48,471 nucleotides of DNA from Draconibacterium orientale (GCA_020726265.1 DYSZ01000007.1:1-48471), one strand, 5' to 3'; counted from the first letter of the stretch, positions 17,765 to 26,878 are shown. Numbers and translations are program-made. The notes: generated from the sequence alone by a model not told the origin.

Positions 17765-17896
17765 AAGGCGGTTGCAAAATATTTAGCCAAGTTGTTTGCT
17801 GGCAAATTAGAATATTAATAATCGTATTTGAGAGATTTAAAAGCTGCTAAAATTTCAGCACCAAAAAGTGTTAAAAATTGTACCACTGACTAATTA

Positions 17897-18958
17897 TTAA
17901 ATTCCTAATGCACGAATTGCAAGATACACAAGCCCTGCAATAAGCATACTCACCGGAATGGTAATAATCCATGCTACCAACAAATTGGTGGCAACACCCC
18001 AGCGAACCGCTGAAAGTCGTTTGGTCATTCCAACTCCCATAATTGAGCCGGCAATAGTATGTGTGGTACTTACAGGAATTCCTAATCCTTGTGAAACACC
18101 GAAAAGTGTGATTGCTCCGGCAGTTTCGGCGGCAACACCTTCAACCGGAGTCACTTTTGTGATTTTTGTACCCATGGTTTTTACAATTCGCCAGCCACCC
18201 ATCATGGTTCCAATAGAAATAGCCGCATAACACGAAATCGGAATCCAGGATGGAACATGCAGATGCACCTTGCCGGCAGCGTCAACAGTTTGCTGAACAT
18301 TTGCCCAGGCCGGAATTGCGGCACCTTCGAGGTGTATTTGTGCCACATACACCAGCATCGCAGCGCTGATAATACCCACAACTTTTTGCGAATCGCTGCC
18401 ACCATGGCCAAGGCTGAATGCCCCTGAGGAAACGAGCTGTAAACGTTTAAACCATTTATCGGCAGAATGAGGGTTTGCCCGCCTGAAAGTCCATAAAATA
18501 ATTACAGTTATTAAATATGAAATCACCATCCCGATTACCGGAGCGAGAAAAATGAACCCAACTGTTTTAAAAATAACAGCCTGGTTAATTACTGTAAATG
18601 TTCCGGTGTGAGCAACTGCTGCACCTGCAAAACCTCCGATAAGCGTGTGTGATGATGAGGACGGAATTCCGTAGTACCAGGTCAGCAGATTCCAGATAAT
18701 AGCGGCAATAATACCAGCCAGAATAACCTGCAGGCTTATTACGCTTCCATCAACTGTTTTAGCAACTGTATTAGCCACTTTCAGGTCGAAAATCCAATAA
18801 GCCAGAAAATTGAAAAATGCAGCCCAGATGACGGCGGGAAGTGGCGCCAAAACCTTTGTTGAAACGACTGTTGCAATTGAATTCGCTGCATCGTGAAATC
18901 CGTTAATCAGATCGAAAACAAAGGCCAGTACAATTATTATTATTAATAATGTTAACAT
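17897..18958 (-). CDS. pitA: Low-affinity inorganic phosphate transporter (PiT family)
   Basis: 353 residues, about ten membrane helices. Both PiT signature repeats are present: FDLINGFHDAANSIATVVST near the N-terminus and GVSQGLGIPVSTTHTIAGSIMG near the C-terminus. GIPSSSSHTLIGGFAGAAVA is the inner copy. It moves metal-phosphate complexes with protons across the inner membrane. The DUF47 gene lies 40 bp upstream on the same strand, a well-known pairing in which the DUF47 protein is thought to regulate the transporter. An 11-bp-phased repeat upstream of the pair suggests PhoB control. Confidence 0.95.
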   Translation of the reverse strand: MLTLLIIIIVLAFVFDLINGFHDAANSIATVVSTKVLAPLPAVIWAAFFNFLAYWIFDLKVANTVAKTVDGSVISLQVILAGIIAAIIWNLLTWYYGIPSSSSHTLIGGFAGAAVAHTGTFTVINQAVIFKTVGFIFLAPVIGMVISYLITVIILWTFRRANPHSADKWFKRLQLVSSGAFSLGHGGSDSQKVVGIISAAMLVYVAQIHLEGAAIPAWANVQQTVDAAGKVHLHVPSWIPISCYAAISIGTMMGGWRIVKTMGTKITKVTPVEGVAAETAGAITLFGVSQGLGIPVSTTHTIAGSIMGVGMTKRLSAVRWGVATNLLVAWIITIPVSMLIAGLVYLAIRALGI

Positions 18959-18998
18959 AAACTGATTTTAGGTGAATTGAAATAAATGGCACAAGGAG

Positions 18999-19646
18999 TT
19001 ATGCGTATTTCACCAGAATGGTTTTCACGACATCCGAAACATCTTCCATTTTGTTGGCAATCTTTTCGAAATTCAGCAATATCTCTTTCTGTTTAATCAG
19101 TTCGATGGGGTCTTTTTCATTCTCAAACAAACTTGAAATAGCCATTTGATAATGCTCATCAACCCGGCTTTCCATTTTACCAATTTCTTTGCACGCTTTT
19201 AAAACTTTCTGCGAATGTTTTGTATCGTCGAGTCCGCCAACTGCAATTTTAATCTGATGACAACCTTTCTGAATTTCAGCCACCATTTGTTTCATAAACG
19301 TACTGATAATCTGGCAACGATAGATATCGATTTTACTCGAAACACCATAAATCAGGTCAACCACATCATCGATTGTTGAAGTCAGTTCATGAATGTCTTC
19401 GCGATCGAACGGAGTGATAAACGATTTGTTCAGAATATCAAAAATCTGGTTGGTAAATTCGTCCCCTTTCTTTTCGATGGCTTTAATAGTCAGCCCAATG
19501 GCTCTTCTGTCATCCATGGTTTCTGCATTAATCAGTTTTTCCAAAGCAGCCGATGCTTCAATTGTATTTTCGGCAGCCTGGTTAAACATGGCGTAAAATT
19601 TTTTCTCTTTCGGAATAAAATACTTAAGTAAACCTGAAATGTCCAT
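18999..19646 (-). CDS. DUF47 (PhoU-like) phosphate transport accessory protein
   Basis: 215 residues, all helical, with the DUF47 pattern: FYAMFNQAAENTIEASAALEKLI, EKKGDEFTNQIFDILNKSFITPFDREDIHELTSTIDDVVDLI split across two helices, and a C-terminal FEKIANKMEDVSDVVKTILVKYA. The acidic metal-binding motifs ExxxD/DxxxD of PhoU-like folds are visible in the second half. It probably sits under the inner membrane and modulates the PiT transporter encoded 40 bp downstream. Confidence 0.93.
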   Translation of the reverse strand: MDISGLLKYFIPKEKKFYAMFNQAAENTIEASAALEKLINAETMDDRRAIGLTIKAIEKKGDEFTNQIFDILNKSFITPFDREDIHELTSTIDDVVDLIYGVSSKIDIYRCQIISTFMKQMVAEIQKGCHQIKIAVGGLDDTKHSQKVLKACKEIGKMESRVDEHYQMAISSLFENEKDPIELIKQKEILLNFEKIANKMEDVSDVVKTILVKYA

Positions 19647-19774
19647 ATTATTTAATTTTATGCTTTTTCAAATGCAGTCGGTACGAATGAATAATTATTC
19701 AATAATTAATCCGGCGGCAAAATTGCAAATTTATTTGAATCAAATGAAGAATTCTTAATAAAGTTTCAAGTGTG

Positions 19775-19802
19775 TTAATCAGGGCTTAACGTACTATTAT
19801 TC
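19775..19802 (-). promoter_or_regulatory. PHO-box-like 11-bp-phased repeats before the DUF47-PiT operon
   Basis: Plus-strand hexamers TTAATC (19775), TTAACG (19786) and TTATTC (19797) are exactly 11 bp apart, about 130-155 bp upstream of the DUF47 start. In gene orientation they carry the same TTAA core as the other boxes in this island. It is weaker than the boxes at 20298 and 40576. Confidence 0.45.
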
Positions 19803-19821
19803 AATAAGTATCATACAAAAA

Positions 19822-19847
19822 TAGCCGCATCAGAAACTGTGCGGCTA
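19822..19847 (-). terminator. Terminator of the 19888-20238 gene
   Basis: TAGCCGCA (19822-19829) and TGCGGCTA (19840-19847) form an 8-bp stem. On the minus strand it is followed by TTTTTG, 40 bp after the stop. Confidence 0.75.
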
Positions 19848-19887
19848 AAATATGATTATTAATCTGCTATTGACAAATATAAATGTC

Positions 19888-20238
19888 TTATTTCGAGTTT
19901 TCCATTTTAATTTTTAACTCTGTTTCTTTGGCATTCAGAGTCAATGTTTGCGATGCAGTTTTGTACGAAATATAGTTCGTAACCACTTTGTATTCGCCTC
20001 GTTTGAGGCTGTTAAACGAAAAATTACCATCGAAATCGGTATAAGTTTTAAAATCTGTTCCTTCAATTTTAACTTCAACACCAGTCAGCGATTCTCCTGA
20101 ATTTGCATCGGCAATTGAGCCAGCTAAATTAACTGTAGCTGCATTATCAACTGTTGCCGGAACTTTTGCTTCATTTTCCTTTGCACTAACAGCGATGGTG
20201 AGAACCAGTGCCAACATGCTAAAAATTATCTTTTTCAT
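19888..20238 (-). CDS. Stand-alone carboxypeptidase-regulatory-like domain protein
   Basis: 116 residues from the ATG at 20238, with a signal peptide (KKIIFSMLALVLTIAVSA). The rest is one carboxypeptidase-D-regulatory-like beta-sandwich: AGSIADANSGESLTGVEVKI, TYTDFDGNFSFNSLKRGEY and VVTNYISYKTASQTLTL. This is the same domain found at the N-termini of both TonB-dependent receptors in the window, but here it is alone. A three-copy, 11-bp-phased PHO-like box lies 60-87 bp upstream. It may be a small periplasmic or secreted protein of the phosphate response; the function is unknown. Confidence 0.85.
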   Translation of the reverse strand: MKKIIFSMLALVLTIAVSAKENEAKVPATVDNAATVNLAGSIADANSGESLTGVEVKIEGTDFKTYTDFDGNFSFNSLKRGEYKVVTNYISYKTASQTLTLNAKETELKIKMENSK

Positions 20239-20267
20239 TGCTTTAATTTTTCTTCCATTATGCAACG

Positions 20268-20275
20268 TAAAAGTA
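20268..20275 (-). promoter_or_regulatory. Possible -7 promoter element (TACTTTTA)
   Basis: In gene orientation TACTTTTA matches TAnnTTTG except for the last base. It lies 30 bp upstream of the start at 20238 and 22 bp downstream of the nearest repeat of the phased box. Confidence 0.35.
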
Positions 20276-20297
20276 TAGCTGTGCTGTTAAGCCTGAA

Positions 20298-20325
20298 TTA
20301 CAGAAATATTACAGTTTTGTTACAT
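20298..20325 (-). promoter_or_regulatory. PHO-box-like triple direct repeat (strong)
   Basis: Plus-strand TTACAG (20298), TTACAG (20309) and TTACAT (20320) are spaced exactly 11 bp. In gene orientation they read TGTAACAAAAC, TGTAATATTTC, TGTAATT, close in sequence and identical in spacing to the 7+4 bp repeats of enterobacterial PhoB boxes. The last copy touches the stop codon of the upstream gene. Confidence 0.7.
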
Positions 20326-20799
20326 TTATTGTCCATCGACATATTTGCGTTCGCTGATGAGATTTCCGCTTTCGTCGTACTTTTTCCAGGTTCCGCTTTT
20401 TTCGCCATTGTTGTACTCAAGTTCATATAATAAAACTCCGCTGTCATTCCATATTTTCCACTGGCCATGTTTTTGCCCTTCTTTGTAGCCAGCCACCGAC
20501 ACTTTGATTTTAGCAGCGTTGTACATTTCCCAGGTTCCGTCCATCAGGTTGTTTTTGTAGGCACGGATTTCGTTTAACTCACCGGTTTCGAAGTAAATTT
20601 TTACACTACCTTCTTTTTTCCCTTCCACAATATTGGCAGTCATTTTAACTTGTCCATTATCGAAACGGGTTGTGTATTCGCCAGAGTAAAGCTTGCCGTT
20701 TTTGTAATACAACCCTTCTTTTTCTGTTATCTCCTGCGCATTTGACGCATTGAATAACAGAAGCAGCAGTGCAGTTATTAAACTTAATTTCTTCATCAT
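20326..20799 (-). CDS. Secreted MORN-repeat protein (YwqK-like)
   Basis: 157 residues with a signal peptide (MKKLSLITALLLLLFNASNAQ). It contains about five to six short beta-hairpin repeats of the MORN/YwqK type, e.g. LYYKNGKLYSGEYTTRFDNG, VKIYFETGELNEIRAYKN, WKIWNDSGVLLYELEYNNG and WKKYDESGNLISERKYVDG. Databases often label such proteins antitoxin components, but no toxin partner is present and export argues against that. A weak 11-bp-phased repeat upstream hints at the phosphate regulon. The role is unknown. Confidence 0.85.
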   Translation of the reverse strand: MMKKLSLITALLLLLFNASNAQEITEKEGLYYKNGKLYSGEYTTRFDNGQVKMTANIVEGKKEGSVKIYFETGELNEIRAYKNNLMDGTWEMYNAAKIKVSVAGYKEGQKHGQWKIWNDSGVLLYELEYNNGEKSGTWKKYDESGNLISERKYVDGQ

Positions 20800-20835
20800 C
20801 TTTTTTTGTTTAAAAATACTTCATTTCCCCTATCA

Positions 20836-20863
20836 TACAACAATAGTTACAGTTTAATTATAA
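20836..20863 (-). promoter_or_regulatory. PHO-box-like phased repeats before the MORN gene
   Basis: Plus-strand TACAAC (20836), TTACAG (20847) and TTATAA (20858) at 11-bp spacing, 37-64 bp upstream of the start. The middle copy is good and the outer two are degenerate. Confidence 0.45.
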
Positions 20864-20920
20864 ACGCGATTGTCTGATGATCTTCAAAAATTTTAGTGTG
20901 CTGGTGTTTAAGTTGTTGTG

Positions 20921-20952
20921 AAAAGACCCCGGGCTTTCGTCCGGGGCCTTTT
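20921..20952 (-). terminator. Terminator of the 21024-23957 gene
   Basis: AAAAG and CCCCGG pair with CCGGGG and CTTTT across single unpaired bases, with loop GCTTTCGT. A/T runs flank both sides. It starts 72 bp past the stop. Confidence 0.75.
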
Positions 20953-21023
20953 ACTTTTTTTTGATAAACGTATTCGTTATCAAACACTGCATATTTTTTA
21001 CTGAATAACCTGCAACGATGCGG

Positions 21024-23957
21024 TTACTGAGCAATCATTTTTAAAGTTTTCACCTGGTTGCCAACCATTACTTTTCCAAAGTACATTCCTTTTGGTAATT
21101 CACCGGCTTCGAAACGGAAGCGGTGAGTTCCCTTGTACAGTTCACCATTGTAAATTTCACTTACAACAGCACCGGCAAGGTTAAATACAACCACATTTAC
21201 TGTTGCATCTTCTGTCAGTTTAATTTCGATGTTCGCAGAACCATTGAACGGATTCGGGTAACTTGTTGCGCTGAAATTGTTAACTTCAGTTTTTACATCG
21301 ATTGCAGGTGTGGTAAACCAGTACGAAGCATTAAATACGGGCGATCCTGCCATTGGCTGAAAATTTGGTTCAGTAGCACTGAAGGGGTTGGTAATTTTTG
21401 CATCACTTCCGGCAGTCAAAACTTTGTTCTTTTTGGTTGTTTCGAGGAACCATATTTCGAGTTGAGCCGCAGTAAAAGTAGTACCGTCGGTTTTGAATTT
21501 GTCGCCGAAAACATCGCCCATGAAAGTGTTTTTCACAGTAAAATCGTTGTTTATTGCAGCATTTTGTGTACCTGTTGATTCGAATCTGAGACCGCGTCCC
21601 CATCCGAGGTAAAGCGAGTTGTACACCGAAATGCGGCTGTTGCGGCGGATGCGCATGGTAGCACCATCTTTGTGGTTCTGCGGAAGGGCATTGTAAGTTG
21701 CCAGATCTTTTGCAGCACCAAAACCACTCATATTACTGAAAATAGCTGTTGTTTTAGGAGAAGCATCGCTGCCGTCTTTGTCGTTATCCGATTCAAAACC
21801 GTTAGCAGTGTCTGTATCCACAATGGTTGGGTCGCGAAGAATAACAACAAATTGAATCATTCCGCTGTATCCGTTATCCGTATCAAAATCGTCGTCTTCT
21901 GTTTTGTACGAAATCAGGTGTTTTGCATTTACTGCGCCACCGAAGAATTCATATCCGTCATCGCCTGAATAAGAAACCTGCACGTGGTCGATTGTAGTTC
22001 CACTTCCCACAGAGTTCAGCGTAAGTCCGTTAACTTCGCTGCCAGTAGCCACTTCGTAGCCAGCGAACTCAATGCGAACGTAAGCGAGAACTCCTGAATT
22101 GTCGGTGTTGTCGGCGCCACCGTATGGCGAACCGATTCCACCTTCGGCAGTACCCGAACCACCGGCAAGGTTGTTGATTCCGTTACCATTGATTACGAGT
22201 CCGGCCCAGTCGCTGTTTGCGCGGAACCCGGCACCCTGCGAAGAAGTGAAGACGATAGGATTTGCACTTGTACCAATGGCCATAATTTTACCACCTTTTT
22301 CAACCGAAAGTACACTTCTGTTTGTACCACGGATGATTGTTCCGGCATCGATAGTAAGCGTTGCACCAGCATCGACATAAACCCATCCGTTGAGTGTAAT
22401 CACACCACTCCAGGTTTCGTTGGCTGTGATGTGTAAACCTTCAGAACGTGAAAACTGACCGTTACCTTTTGTAACTGTTGGTTCAGGATAATTGGCATTT
22501 ACTGGGTCCCACTGGGTCCATCCGGCAGTCCAGTCGTTGATTCCGTCAAATGCGCCTACATAGCTTACCTTTTCGAAGAAACTGTTGTTGATTGAAGCGG
22601 GTTCACTTTCTTTATACCAGTACGAAGCATTAAATACGGGCGATCCTGCCATTGGCTGAAAATTTGGTTCAGTAGCACTGAAGGGGTTGGTAATTTTTGC
22701 ATCACTTCCGGCAGTCAAAACTTTGTTCTTTTTGGTTGTTTCGAGGAACCATATTTCGAGTTGAGCCGCAGTAAAAGTAGTACCGTCGGTTTTGAATTTG
22801 TCGCCGAAAACATCGCCCATGAAAGTGTTTTTCACAGTAAAATCGTTGTTTATTGCAGCATTTTGTGTACCTGTTGATTCGAATCTGAGACCGCGTCCCC
22901 ATCCGAGGTAAAGCGAGTTGTACACCGAAATGCGGCTGTTGCGGCGGATGCGCATGGTAGCACCATCTTTGTGGTTCTGCGGAAGGGCATTGTAAGTTGC
23001 CAGATCTTTTGCAGCACCAAAACCACTCATATTACTGAAAATAGCTGTTGTTTTAGGAGAAGCATCGCTGCCGTCTTTGTCGTTATCCGATTCAAAACCG
23101 TTAGCAGTGTCTGTATCCACAATGGTTGGGTCGCGAAGAATAACAACAAATTGAATCATTCCGCTGTATCCGTTATCCGTATCAAAATCGTCGTCTTCTG
23201 TTTTGTACGAAATCAGGTGTTTTGCATTTACTGCGCCACCGAAGAATTCATATCCGTCATCGCCTGAATAAGAAACCTGCACGTGGTCGATTGTAGTTCC
23301 ACTTCCCACAGAGTTCAGCGTAAGTCCGTTAACTTCGCTGCCAGTAGCCACTTCGTAGCCAGCGAACTCAATGCGAACGTAAGCGAGAACTCCTGAATTG
23401 TCGGTGTTGTCGGCGCCACCGTATGGCGAACCGATTCCACCTTCGGCAGTACCCGAACCACCGGCAAGGTTGTTGATTCCGTTACCATTGATTACGAGTC
23501 CGGCCCAGTCGCTGTTTGCGCGGAACCCGGCACCCTGCGAAGAAGTGAAGACGATAGGATTTGCACTTGTACCAATGGCCATAATTTTACCACCTTTTTC
23601 AACCGAAAGTACACTTCTGTTTGTACCACGGATGATTGTTCCGGCATCGATAGTAAGCGTTGCACCAGCATCGACATAAACCCATCCGTTGAGTGTAATC
23701 ACACCACTCCAGGTTTCGTTGGCTGTGATGTGTAAACCTTCAGAACGTGAAAACTGACCGTTACCTTTTGTAACTGTTGGTTCAGGATAATTGGCATTTA
23801 CTGGGTCCCACTGGGTCCATCCGGCAGTCCAGTCGTTGATTCCGTCAAATGCGCCTACATAGCTTACCTTTTGAAAGAAGCTGTTGTCAATCGATTGACT
23901 CATTGCACCTGCTGCCATTAAGGTCAGCACAAAAATGAAGAGTAAAGATTTTTTCAT
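21024..23957 (-). CDS. T9SS-secreted protein with two near-identical beta-helix-like units
   Basis: 977 residues: signal peptide (1-20), unit 1 (about 22-454), unit 2 (about 455-887) and a type A T9SS sorting domain (about 898-977, starting SYPNPFNGSANIEI). Each 433-residue unit opens with SFFQKVSYVGAFDG or SFFEKVSYVGAFDG and contains beta-helix-like phrases (GATLTIDAGTIIRGTNRS, GGKIMAIGTSANPIVFTS, DWAGLVINGNGINN). The same domain family occurs in the lipoprotein at 31079. It lies 53 bp downstream of a TonB receptor gene on the same strand and is probably co-transcribed, so I infer a surface or released partner of that receptor in phosphate scavenging. No catalytic motif is recognised. Confidence 0.9.
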   Translation of the reverse strand: MKKSLLFIFVLTLMAAGAMSQSIDNSFFQKVSYVGAFDGINDWTAGWTQWDPVNANYPEPTVTKGNGQFSRSEGLHITANETWSGVITLNGWVYVDAGATLTIDAGTIIRGTNRSVLSVEKGGKIMAIGTSANPIVFTSSQGAGFRANSDWAGLVINGNGINNLAGGSGTAEGGIGSPYGGADNTDNSGVLAYVRIEFAGYEVATGSEVNGLTLNSVGSGTTIDHVQVSYSGDDGYEFFGGAVNAKHLISYKTEDDDFDTDNGYSGMIQFVVILRDPTIVDTDTANGFESDNDKDGSDASPKTTAIFSNMSGFGAAKDLATYNALPQNHKDGATMRIRRNSRISVYNSLYLGWGRGLRFESTGTQNAAINNDFTVKNTFMGDVFGDKFKTDGTTFTAAQLEIWFLETTKKNKVLTAGSDAKITNPFSATEPNFQPMAGSPVFNASYWYKESEPASINNSFFEKVSYVGAFDGINDWTAGWTQWDPVNANYPEPTVTKGNGQFSRSEGLHITANETWSGVITLNGWVYVDAGATLTIDAGTIIRGTNRSVLSVEKGGKIMAIGTSANPIVFTSSQGAGFRANSDWAGLVINGNGINNLAGGSGTAEGGIGSPYGGADNTDNSGVLAYVRIEFAGYEVATGSEVNGLTLNSVGSGTTIDHVQVSYSGDDGYEFFGGAVNAKHLISYKTEDDDFDTDNGYSGMIQFVVILRDPTIVDTDTANGFESDNDKDGSDASPKTTAIFSNMSGFGAAKDLATYNALPQNHKDGATMRIRRNSRISVYNSLYLGWGRGLRFESTGTQNAAINNDFTVKNTFMGDVFGDKFKTDGTTFTAAQLEIWFLETTKKNKVLTAGSDAKITNPFSATEPNFQPMAGSPVFNASYWFTTPAIDVKTEVNNFSATSYPNPFNGSANIEIKLTEDATVNVVVFNLAGAVVSEIYNGELYKGTHRFRFEAGELPKGMYFGKVMVGNQVKTLKMIAQ
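21317..22573. repeat. Long direct repeat, copy 1 (1257 bp)
   Basis: Matches 22616-23872 at a constant offset of 1299 bp. I found no mismatch in the lines I compared by eye. It encodes most of the second unit of the T9SS protein. The 1299-bp period is 433 codons, so the frame is kept. Confidence 0.95.
22616..23872. repeat. Long direct repeat, copy 2 (1257 bp)
   Basis: Partner of 21317-22573, encoding most of the first unit. The copies are separated by 42 bp of unique linker (22574-22615) coding for the stretch around YKESEPASINNSFFE. Identity stops sharply at both ends. Confidence 0.95.
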
Positions 23958-24010
23958 ACTTATTGTTTTTAAATTGATTTAAAAAATCTGTTTAACGTTG
24001 TTATGGTGTT

Positions 24011-26878
24011 TTATAAAATCCAAGTGATGCTTGCCGAGAACTGCCGGTTAGGGACATATTTTCGTGTATATACTTCGATGTCTTCGTTTACCCCGTGATA
24101 TTGAGCAAACTTCACAGGTTGATTCAGAATGTCATTTACACCGGCTTTCAGAATAAAGTGTTCGCCAAACCGCTTCTGAATAGTAAGGTCGATTGCGTTG
24201 CGTGGCAATTCCCAGGTGTGAGGGTTTGTGGGTGTTCCAACATAAGCAATGCGTTTGCCCACAATGTTGTAGTTCAGGTTTACATCCCAGCCTTTTTCGG
24301 CATTGTTGTAAAATAAACCGAGATTTACAATGAATGGCGATTGGCCAGACATTACGCGAACCGTGTCGCGAGTATATTCCTGTAGCGAGGTGTTGATTTC
24401 GCTTTTAATCAGTGAAGTGTTAAAAACAACTGTGAAATCTTTAAAGAAACGACCAAAACTTCCCGCATCGGCAAGCATATCAAAACGTTTGCGGATATCG
24501 ATTTCAACGCCGGCGCTGTATGCTTCTTCCGTGTTTTCAGGAAAATAATCGTAGGTTGTTCCCGAGGGTTTCAGAAATGTTTCAATCGGATTGGTGAAAT
24601 CTTTGTAAAATCCGGCCAATGTGATCATTTCACCCGGGCGTGGATAAAATTCGTAACGAATATCAAAATTCTGGATGTAAGCGGCTTTCAAATTGGGGTT
24701 ACCGTAAACGATGGCAAAAAGCTCAAAATCCTGGTAGTCGAAAGGCGCCATTTCCCTGAATTCGGGGCGGTTGGTAGTTTTACCGTATGACAACCGCAAA
24801 AGGTTTTTTTCGTTGATATTATACGAAAGGTTTGCCGATAAAAAGAAATCGGTGGTATCGCGAACAATTGCCTGGCTTTCGGCGCCTTCAACTATCTCAT
24901 AAAAATTGTCGATTTCGCGGTTCCAGTGCTCAATGCGAACACCGCCATAAAGATTAATTTTTGGTGTGAACGGAATATTCAGACCAACATAACCAGCCTG
25001 CAGGTTGTCAATAGCATCATAACTGTCTTTGGCGCGGGTGTTATCGCGGTACGAAAGCCCATGTTGTGTGTAAGGAGTTGTTCTGTCGAAATAAAAATTT
25101 TCTTCGCTGAAAATATCGGCTGCCGGTTGAAAAAAGATGTCAGGTGGATTCTTGGTGGCTACCACACCAATCAATCTTGAATCAAGCTCGCGGATTTTCT
25201 TTTCGTAAAAACCACCGGCTTTTACCTTCCAGTCGGTTGTTGAACCAAAAAGTTTAAAATTGTGCGAAAAATCGAGTTTGCCATCAAGAATATCCTCTTT
25301 CATGTCAATCCACAGTCTTCCGCCAAGATACGGGTTGGCCACATTCTGTATTCTCAGATAATATTCGTTGTTGTGTATGCTTTCATCGTCAAGAACCTGA
25401 ACATAGGTAAGCCTGCGGTTATCGGGCTGATTCTTTTTGGTAAGTCCGTATCCCACCAACCAGGCCAGCGTTGTACGCCCCTGATTAAAATTCTGCTCGC
25501 CCGCCAACTGGCTTGAATAAACCGTGCGGCTGTCGTAACGCAAATCGGTCATTCGCAAAGTTTCAACGTTGTAGTAGTTTACACCGTCGCGCAACGATGT
25601 GGTTTTTGTTCCAATCTGGTTAAAGAAATTTCGGAATTCGAGTTTCTGGTTTTTACCATAAATAAAGTTCCAGTTAAAAATCACACCCAATTTATTGTCC
25701 GACTTAGCCTGCTGATCGGTGAAATCGAAGTTGTAAACCATTTCACCAATTGTTTCATCGTAACCCGAGTATTCAGCCCTGTGATTTTCGGTGAAAGTGT
25801 TTGTTGTGCTGTAATTAACCGAAGTAATGTTTCCGATTGAAATTTTTCCGAGTACAAAACGATGCAGAAAAGTAGTTGAAAGGTTCTGATCGAGAAAAGG
25901 CGATTTTGTTGAATATTCCCAGTTGTTTGGAAAGAGCAGCGAGATGCGGTTGATTTCGTCGGTTTTTTGCAGGTATTCGGTGGCATTGGGCCACACATAT
26001 AAATTGGCAAAGTCTTTTGCACCGGGCACTCCGTTGGGAATTGCACGCGAGCCGTTGTCGAACCCCAGCCAGTCGGTTTTACCTCCGGGGTGGGTTAATA
26101 CCTTGTCATTAAAAGTTGAATTCTGAATATATTTATTACCGTAAGTGATGCTGAACGAATTCTGGTCGGCCACGTTTTTTGTTTTCACTTCGATGGCTGC
26201 GCCGGCAAAATCGGCAGGTAATTCGGGTGCGGGACTTTTATAAATCAGGATATTTTCAATCATCCCGCTGGGAATGGCATCAAACGAAAAAGCGCGTTTG
26301 TCGGCTTCGAAACTGGGTGCTGTGGCGTTGTTCAACATCACCGAGTTGTAGCGCTCAACCAAACCGCGAACGATCACAAACCTGCCGTCGGTAATCGTAA
26401 TTCCCGGCACGCGACGCATTACTTCGGCAGCATCTTTATCCTGCGATTTCCCGATTTGTTGTGCGCTGATACCGCTCATAATCAGATTGGATGATTTTAA
26501 CGACGAGAGCAGCGACATTTCGGTGTCCTCGCGTTTTTTTGCAACTACTTTCACCTCGCCCACATCAATTGTAGCGGGTTTAAGTTTAACATTTAGCAAG
26601 GTTTCCTGATCAGCCTTAATTTCAACTTTGTTGATTTGGGTCTGGTACGAAATAAAGGAAATTACAATGTTATAATTCCCCGGAGCGATGTTGGGAAGTG
26701 TGTAGTTTCCATCGAAATCTGTGATGGTGCCGGTGGTGGTTCCCTGTATTAAAATGGTGGTTCCCACCAACGTCTCGCCGGTTTTTGCATCGATAATCGT
26801 TCCCTTTAAAATGCCTTTTTGGGCAAAGGTGTAAAATGATAAAAACAGCAGGATTGTGCTATAAAGAATTCTTTTCAT
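24011..26878 (-). CDS. TonB-dependent outer membrane receptor
   Basis: 955 residues. Signal peptide (1-19), carboxypeptidase-regulatory-like domain (about 22-108, GILKGTIIDAKTGETLVGTT), plug domain (about 130-240, MSGISAQQIGKSQDKDAAEV, RVPGITITDGRFVIVRGL) and a 22-strand-type barrel ending in ASITWIL with the terminal aromatic pattern. There is no SusD partner, so this is not a SusC-type glycan importer. The gene downstream encodes the T9SS double-unit protein, and three 11-bp-phased repeats lie 73-103 bp upstream. I infer an importer for a phosphorus-containing compound under PhoB control; the ligand is unknown. Confidence 0.93.
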   Translation of the reverse strand: MKRILYSTILLFLSFYTFAQKGILKGTIIDAKTGETLVGTTILIQGTTTGTITDFDGNYTLPNIAPGNYNIVISFISYQTQINKVEIKADQETLLNVKLKPATIDVGEVKVVAKKREDTEMSLLSSLKSSNLIMSGISAQQIGKSQDKDAAEVMRRVPGITITDGRFVIVRGLVERYNSVMLNNATAPSFEADKRAFSFDAIPSGMIENILIYKSPAPELPADFAGAAIEVKTKNVADQNSFSITYGNKYIQNSTFNDKVLTHPGGKTDWLGFDNGSRAIPNGVPGAKDFANLYVWPNATEYLQKTDEINRISLLFPNNWEYSTKSPFLDQNLSTTFLHRFVLGKISIGNITSVNYSTTNTFTENHRAEYSGYDETIGEMVYNFDFTDQQAKSDNKLGVIFNWNFIYGKNQKLEFRNFFNQIGTKTTSLRDGVNYYNVETLRMTDLRYDSRTVYSSQLAGEQNFNQGRTTLAWLVGYGLTKKNQPDNRRLTYVQVLDDESIHNNEYYLRIQNVANPYLGGRLWIDMKEDILDGKLDFSHNFKLFGSTTDWKVKAGGFYEKKIRELDSRLIGVVATKNPPDIFFQPAADIFSEENFYFDRTTPYTQHGLSYRDNTRAKDSYDAIDNLQAGYVGLNIPFTPKINLYGGVRIEHWNREIDNFYEIVEGAESQAIVRDTTDFFLSANLSYNINEKNLLRLSYGKTTNRPEFREMAPFDYQDFELFAIVYGNPNLKAAYIQNFDIRYEFYPRPGEMITLAGFYKDFTNPIETFLKPSGTTYDYFPENTEEAYSAGVEIDIRKRFDMLADAGSFGRFFKDFTVVFNTSLIKSEINTSLQEYTRDTVRVMSGQSPFIVNLGLFYNNAEKGWDVNLNYNIVGKRIAYVGTPTNPHTWELPRNAIDLTIQKRFGEHFILKAGVNDILNQPVKFAQYHGVNEDIEVYTRKYVPNRQFSASITWIL

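Noticed and set aside
20326-20799. Antitoxin of a toxin-antitoxin pair, the usual database label for YwqK-like proteins
   Set aside because: The protein has an export signal and MORN-type hairpins, and no toxin gene is adjacent.
21317-23872. CRISPR array or composite transposon for the long direct repeat
   Set aside because: The repeats are 1.26 kb, in frame inside one gene, with no spacers, inverted ends or transposase.
24011-26878. SusC-type glycan importer / polysaccharide-utilisation locus
   Set aside because: No SusD-like gene follows either TonB receptor, and the neighbours are phosphate genes. The two sulfatases at 640-3829 also lack a SusCD pair.
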